Assembly: GCF_001625215.2 (NCBI RefSeq)
Contig: NC_030382.2
Span: forward strand, 30,552,610-30,616,609
Source of the DNA: Daucus carota subsp. sativus
Lineage: Eukaryota > Streptophyta > Magnoliopsida > Apiales > Apiaceae
DNA length: 64,000 nucleotides
Direction: 5' to 3'
Shown here: positions 59,160 to 64,000 of the stretch, piece by piece
Layout of the letters: each line of letters opens with the position of its first letter
How positions within the stretch are numbered: position 1 is the first letter of the stretch
Program-made: the position numbers and the translations under genes
Notes under the pieces: model-generated
Database searches by the model: none
What the model was told of the DNA's origin: nothing
Seen by the model: the letters and a program-made list of their open reading frames with translations, nothing else

Positions 59160-59469
59160 GAAACAATATAAAATTTGTTGGAACTGTAACACATTTTGTT
59201 TCGGTGGCACTGGCTATATATTAAATATAACATGTTATTATTATTTTAAGTTGTTATAAATAAAATGTATTATTTTAATATGATAACTGATGACGTGGCA
59301 TTTGCTATAGGTCTGTAGTTTTTCGACAAATATAGTCATTCATAGGAGCTTGACTAAAATTATATACAAGGGAAAGTATGGTTAGAGTGTGATATTTCAT
59401 GATATTATCTATATTGGGATGCCGACTCATCTTTAAGCTAAGGGTTTTCCATGGTTGGAGTTGCTCTTA
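59160..59469. mobile_element. Tourist-like element, truncated (copy 2)
   Basis: It matches one arm of copy 1 ('tttgttggaactgtaa-acattttg', 'ggctatat', 'cataggagcttgac') and ends GGTTGGAGTTGCTC at 59466 with TTA after it. It has no left terminus; it abuts copy 1. Confidence 0.7.
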
Positions 59470-59481
59470 GCTTCCGTTGTA

Positions 59482-59827
59482 TTAGAGCAAATCCAATCTC
59501 TTAGCTATTTGAAGTCTTAAATTAAAATATAAGAAATGTGGGAAAAAAACACTCCAACATAATCCTAGTGATTCCTTAAATCACTAACATCCACTAAGAT
59601 CTTCTGCTTTCCTTAACTCTTATTTTATTATATATATTACAAACAAACACTTTCTCTCTCTTCACTTTATGTAATAATGATACTTTTTAATAATAAAATA
59701 TTATATAAGAAATGAATATAAGGAATGTTGTTGCAGATGAGAATAGCTATTGATTAAAGTTACTGGATCTAATATTTTATATTAAATTTAATGAATGAAC
59801 TAATATGTTGTTGGAGTTGCTCTTGGG
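59482..59827. mobile_element. Tourist-like element of another family (copy 3)
   Basis: It starts GAGCAAATCCAATCTC after TTA (59482-59484) and ends GTTGGAGTTGCTC (59824), followed by TTG. The interior ('aaatataagaaatg', 'ctttctctctctt', 'aatataaggaatgttg') differs from copies 1, 2 and 4 but has relatives at 19253-19400 and 47790-47900. Confidence 0.6.
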
Positions 59828-59848
59828 GGCCGTTTAGTTGGGGGTAAC

Positions 59849-60249
59849 TAAGAGCATCTCCAACGGCGTTGGCTATAATCGTTGGCTAAATTGGACATGT
59901 AAGACATTATGTAAAATTTGCTGAACCTGTAAGACATTTTGCTTCAATGGTACTCGCTATATTGGTTGGCTATAATTTAAAAATAGTATGTTATTAATAT
60001 TTTAAATTGTTAAAATAGAATATATCAATTCAATATGGTAATAAATGATGTACAATCTTCCTACAGATTTTCTTACAGACCTGTAGAGGTTCGACAAATT
60101 TAGCCATCCATAGGAGGTTGGCTAAATTTATAGACAACAGGTGAGCATGGTTGGAGTTGAGTTTTTGGAGCTGTTGGCTAAATTTTTTTATTTTAAGTAA
60201 GCCAACTCACTTTTTAGCCAAGGGCTTTAGATGGTTGGAGATGCTCTAA
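59849..60249. mobile_element. Tourist-like element (copy 4)
   Basis: The element is 59852-60246 (395 bp), with matching TIRs GAGCATCTCCAAC and GTTGGAGATGCTC, flanked by TAA on both sides. The interior is the single-arm version of copy 1 ('ggacatgtaagacattatg', 'gtagaggttcgacaaattt'). Confidence 0.82.
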
Positions 60250-61485
60250 TAATAAGAAAGGGAAACAATTAAAACGATTCTGTATATGAGTGTTTGCTTG
60301 ACTAAAAGTGTCAATTCCTTTCATCTCTTTTAGTTTAGATTTACTCAATATATATCCCTCCTTATTAACTCCCCACAAGCAAGCTACCCACATCAAGAAA
60401 AATAGGACGTGCATGACTGAGGAGCATAGAGGAGCTATATATATATATCACACAAAGATGCAAATAAACATAATCTATCCTTTATACTTAATTATTAATA
60501 ATTCAAATACCATCAAAGGATGCACCACTGTTAGTCGATAGATAGGAATTTGTGTACTTGAATTCATTTGTTTCATATTTTTACTCTGTCACAAACATAT
60601 TATAGGGGATGCATCACTCAAACGTGTTTGCTTTTCTGGTTTTTTTTCCTATTTTCGTACATGTCATTATTATCAACATAGTCGTCGTATACATATAAAT
60701 TGATTAGTCTTAGATTATAACCCTACAAAATATAACATAAAACAATTTGGTGTCGTTTGTAAAAAACTAGCTAAGAAGCTGTTCAATCTATACAGCAATG
60801 GAGGACGAGCCACCACATAACGAAGAACAACGACATGGAAATGGAGAAGGAGACGGTGAAGACACGTTATCAGTCATCAAACAACTGCAATCCAATATAA
60901 AGATGTGACGATTAGAAAACAAAGCTCTCAAAAAGAGCTAAACTTGGTGAAATCATTCAAGACGACCGGGGAAACCATAATCAATAAGGTACGACGACTA
61001 GACATGGATGATACCAACGATGTAGATAAACATGAAAAAGAGACGCCGCCTGAGAATGACGAAACAGAAAAGACGAAGGAAAGGGATGAGCGTGATCATC
61101 AATGTTATACATGGGATGAGAAAGAAGAAGAACATGGGGAGACTGTTAGCTAATCTGTGCAAACCAAGCAATTAACTAAAAGTTGTGTTCGTGTGTGTAC
61201 GTAATGACAGAATAAATTATAGGAGACAGAAAACAAACGAGAAAAACAAATCCGAGTCTAGTGCAGAATTGTCTCTTTAAAGTGTATTCTTCCACTCACC
61301 GTGTGTGTAGAACGATCGCTTCACATGATAAAACGGACTATGATGTCGTTGCAGAAGACCGGCACCGGTAACGAGCTGGATACCAAGTAAGAGAACTATT
61401 ACCAAAATAGAGAGAACAGAGAAAAGATGTGACAGCTAGGTATTTACATCACAGTGTCATATACATAAAAAATTACCTAGCTAGC
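60250..61485 (+). pseudogene. Decayed gypsy leader: PBS-like site and gag start
   Basis: TTTGGTGTCGTTTGT at 60746-60760 resembles the Tat-type primer site (TTTGGTGCCGTCTGTGG). Forty bases later ATG (60799) opens MEDEPPHNEEQRHGNGEGDG, like an acidic Tat gag start, and stops at 60906. A second frame (60905-61153) continues with Lys/Glu-rich residues (EKETPPENDETEKTKERDE). No capsid or pol is seen. The flanking parts contain nothing recognisable. Confidence 0.4.
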
Positions 61486-61572
61486 TAAACAAACATATAT
61501 TTCCAACATTTATATTTGAAGCATATAATAAAACCTAAACAAACATAAATGTTGGAAATATATGTTTGTTTA
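61486..61572. repeat. Perfect 27-bp inverted repeat, 33-base loop
   Basis: 61486-61512 and 61546-61572 are exact reverse complements (arm starts TAAACAAACATATATTTCC). The whole can form an 87-base hairpin like a small RNA precursor or transposon fossil. A longer outer pairing may exist: 'gtggtttatgacaattttg' near 61576 and 'aaattgtcataaaccac' near 61993 are also inverted. Confidence 0.7.
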
Positions 61573-62229
61573 CCTGTGGTTTATGACAATTTTGTTACTT
61601 TGTATAAATTTTCAAATCTTGTTTTTTGTCCAGACTCCCAAGTAAAACATCACAGAAGAGAAATTGAGAAATGTCATGAAAAGCTTGAGGTGTAATTTAG
61701 CTATACTCATAAAATAAGGTAGGATAACTGTGGTTGAGAATCACACACTTTTCAATAAATGAGGTCAATAAATGAGACACTTGGTGGTTTTAAGTTACCA
61801 CTAAAACATTGTTGGGATATTCATTTATATAAAATGTCTTAAATTTTAGTTTAGGACATTATTTTAGGTCACTCTTGAACTTGCTCTTAGAAAACAAACT
61901 ATACACTTTGTCGTATGAAATGATATTGTGCATTATTTGTCTTTTCAATTTACACTTTGCATTTCGTCCGACAAAGCGCATACTAATTTTTTAAAATTGT
62001 CATAAACCACATCTAAGTTCGTCTTCGACATTGCAGACTAACATGCTAGTTCTCAAACTTCAGTCTAACCCTGGTAGTTTCGAAAAATGAGTTCAGTTTC
62101 TTCTAGAAATGCTATTAGAAATATAACGGGGTTTCCACCGCTGTCATTCATTCTTCTCGATCTAACTAGTTAAATATTAATGTATTTAATTATTTGAATC
62201 ACTTTTCTTCAATCTTCTAGAAAATTATT
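61573..62229. other. Intergenic, no gene seen
   Basis: It contains the distal arm 'aaattgtcataaaccac' near 61993 and the phrase 'tttaggacattattttagg' near 61852, similar to the insert at 19201-19491. No ORF. Confidence 0.45.
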
Positions 62230-62441
62230 CACTTTGTCTCAGCAGGTTCTTTACGTTAATTTTTTACATGTATTTTAAGATTTCTATAAAATATAATTAT
62301 ATAATTTTTGTTTTTAAATTTTTTTTATTGAATAAAAGTTTGACGTTAACATTTTATTCAAAAAAATTATGAAACCATTATAGAAGTCTCAAAATACGTA
62401 CAAATAGTGAATATAAACAACCTCCTCGAACGGGCGAAGAG
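62230..62441. mobile_element. Degenerate Stowaway-like fold-back
   Basis: The left part (cactttgtctcagcaggttc, then 'tttacatgtattttaagatttctataa') and the complement of the right part ('cgaggaggttgtttatattc', 'tttgtacgtattttgagacttctataatgg') pair over about 100 bases; the centre is 'attgaataaaagtttgacgttaacattttattca'. Termini are too decayed to define a TSD. Confidence 0.5.
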
Positions 62442-63193
62442 ACTATATACCAGGAATATTGATGAGGATTAAACCGGTGTTTGCGAATTCACTTGCAGAG
62501 GTGTGAAAAACAGTACACCTTGCTAACACCAAGTCATCACTGAAAAGTATCAAGGCAACTAAAGACTACTCTGGATCATATATTTATCAGCTGTAATTTG
62601 TATGAGTTATATACCAAGAGTTTGATTAAACCGGCGTTTTATGGAGTCAGTTACACAATTGAGAATCTCTGAGCTTAATCTGTATATTTATTAATAACAT
62701 AATTTTTAAAATCCACGTAATAGATATATCGTTTAGAAACAGAATAAATAAAGAAAAATGAATGGATGGTGACGTTGAGAAAAGAGCAAGTTGCATGATA
62801 GCAAACCCAGCGTCCCGGCCATCAGTGACACAGAAGGCCAACTAAAACAGTGTTGTAAAAACGAGAATCATATTTCATCGGTCATAACAAGAGTTAACTA
62901 GAGATTAATTAGATAATTTAATATTAATCGAATGACCAAATAATTAGAGATCTTGACGAGTTATATCGTAGAAATTAATCATGATTAATTACCGAACAAA
63001 GAAAAAGAGCGATGGATGGAGATATAAAAGATGATGCAAGTGGGTTAATCCAGAACATAAAAAAGGATGCAAGTGGCACAAATTGTTGAATGTGTATTAG
63101 GCAAGGGGAGATGTATTTATTAAAAAATTCTGACACCACCAATAGGAATATAAGTAAACAAAAATGCACTAGACAATTACTACAAGAGAAAGT
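62442..63193. other. Upstream region of the bHLH gene, no gene seen
   Basis: No ORF or repeat end recognised. It probably contains the promoter. Confidence 0.5.
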
Positions 63194-63199
63194 CACGTG
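63194..63199. promoter_or_regulatory. G-box CACGTG upstream of the bHLH gene
   Basis: CACGTG lies 98 bases upstream of the ATG at 63297. It is the classic binding site of bHLH and bZIP factors, so autoregulation is possible; single hexamers are common by chance. Confidence 0.35.
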
Positions 63200-63296
63200 G
63201 CTTGCTTGAGATGTGCCCCTGCTTTCCTATAGCAAGCAAAACCAGCAACTCGCATTCGTAGCAAAACTACTTATAAGTTATAATTACTATTGCAGC

Positions 63297-63654
63297 ATGT
63301 ATCCACCACCGTCTTCCTCAACATCATCATCATCTTCTCAGCAGAGCTTGGGTGAATCCAACCGCCTCAACAAGGGACTCGGTCTCAACCGCTACGACTC
63401 GGCTCCGGGATCGTTCTTAGCCGCGGTTGATTCTGTCATCGGACAAGCACGAAGCAAACAAGTCTCGCCGCAGCCTTACTTTTCTGCTGGTTCGAATGGG
63501 AGCAACGCGCCTGATCATAATCTGTCGATCAATGGATTGCAGAGATCGTATGGATCCTCGCCGTCTTCGTCGAACGGAGGAATTCCGTTGATTCGTCATA
63601 GTAGCTTGCCTGCTGCCTTTTTGAACCGCGTGCCTTCGGCGGCTGCTGACAACG
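63297..63654 (+). CDS. bHLH transcription factor, first exon (FBH/bHLH122-130-like), partial
   Basis: ATG at 63297 (MYPPPSSSTSSSSS) opens 119 complete codons to a splice donor (AACG|GTACCT) at 63654. The frame upstream of this ATG is non-conserved leader. Motifs: LNRYDSAPGSFLAAVDSVIG (about residues 37-56), GLQRSYGSSPSSSNGG and LIRHSSLPAAFLNRV, a Ser-rich order shared by the N-terminal exons of bHLH122/bHLH130/FBH proteins. The DNA-binding helix-loop-helix must lie in later exons beyond the window. FBH members activate CONSTANS and modulate drought response in Arabidopsis; function here is inferred. The rest of the window (63655-64000) is intron with no other feature. Confidence 0.78.
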
Positions 63655-64000
63655 GTACCTCCTCTCTCGAAATTTCATTTTTTCGACATTAGTCGCTACG
63701 ATAATATCTGTTCTGATATTTCTCGGGATGAATCCTGCAATGGCCTTTCATTTTCATTCTACATTTTTTTCACCTAAAATATATTTTTTACATATTTTGC
63801 TGGGATTGTTGATTTCATTATTACAGAGATTTTAGTTGCGAGAAAAGTCTTCTCACCTAAAATATACTTTTTTCACGTCCTTATCTACATATAGTAATAT
63901 AAATCCTTGTCTACAAATAGGAAAAAAATATAATGAGTTAGTGAAAGGGATATTTTCCATATATACTTAAAGGTAATTGTTAAGTAGACCTAAATTTATT

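Noticed and set aside
63417..63599. Arg-rich 60-codon ORF on the minus strand
   Set aside because: Antisense shadow of the bHLH exon.

Overview
The window is plant nuclear DNA, most likely from a eudicot. The evidence is intron-rich genes with GT-AG splice sites, plant-specific families (RIN4/NOI, PADRE/DUF4228, USP-kinase, plant SPPL, U11-48K, FBH-type bHLH), many plant transposon families and a nuclear copy of plastid trnW-trnP. I cannot fix the species; an asterid such as an Apiaceae member is only a guess. All exon models below were read by eye from ORFs, splice sites and phase.

1-14.9 kb is a transposon graveyard. A decayed Ty3/gypsy element on the + strand (RNase H/integrase remnants to about 10205) is followed by an antisense three-exon ORF (10552-12196) that still splices in frame to 381 aa. 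Inserted in this region are a hAT MITE (1300-2029) and a very young 6.3-kb LTR retrotransposon (2367-8669, minus strand, TSD ACACG) that carries a gag-like ORF but no pol. Stowaway and hAT MITEs and an old solo LTR related to the young element follow.

15.5-19.6 kb holds a RIN4/NOI-family gene (+, four exons, 172 aa) with a LINE-type RNase H fragment in its large intron, then broken thioredoxin-fold (nucleoredoxin-like) exons. 21.3-29.1 kb is the U11/U12 snRNP 48-kDa gene (-, four exons, 575 aa). Its introns contain a Harbinger-like element, a Stowaway MITE and the plastid insertion. 29.2-37.2 kb is repeats: a SINE, a tandem MITE pair, a MULE transposase pseudogene split by an internally deleted hAT element with 8-bp TSD, and a Helitron candidate.

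37.7-43.5 kb has a PADRE-domain gene (+, 330 aa), a rearranged TRIM element and a ten-exon USP/receptor-like cytoplasmic kinase gene (-, 815 aa). 44.97-45.86 kb is a MULE-type non-autonomous element. 48.9-58.1 kb is a 14-exon signal peptide peptidase-like protease gene (-, 514 aa) with PA domain and YD, GxGD and PAL motifs. 58.4-60.25 kb is a cluster of Tourist-like elements, one a 754-bp fold-back. The first exon of a bHLH transcription factor (+) begins at 63297 and runs off the window.

The host genes are functionally unrelated (immunity adaptor, minor spliceosome, stress protein, kinase, intramembrane protease, transcription factor), as expected of an ordinary plant chromosome arm. I found no operon-like or defence-island system. 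The most unusual items are the intact antisense spliced ORF, the pol-less young retrotransposon, a U11-48K homologue with no visible CHHC zinc finger, a possibly truncated SPPL exon and the large Tourist hairpin.
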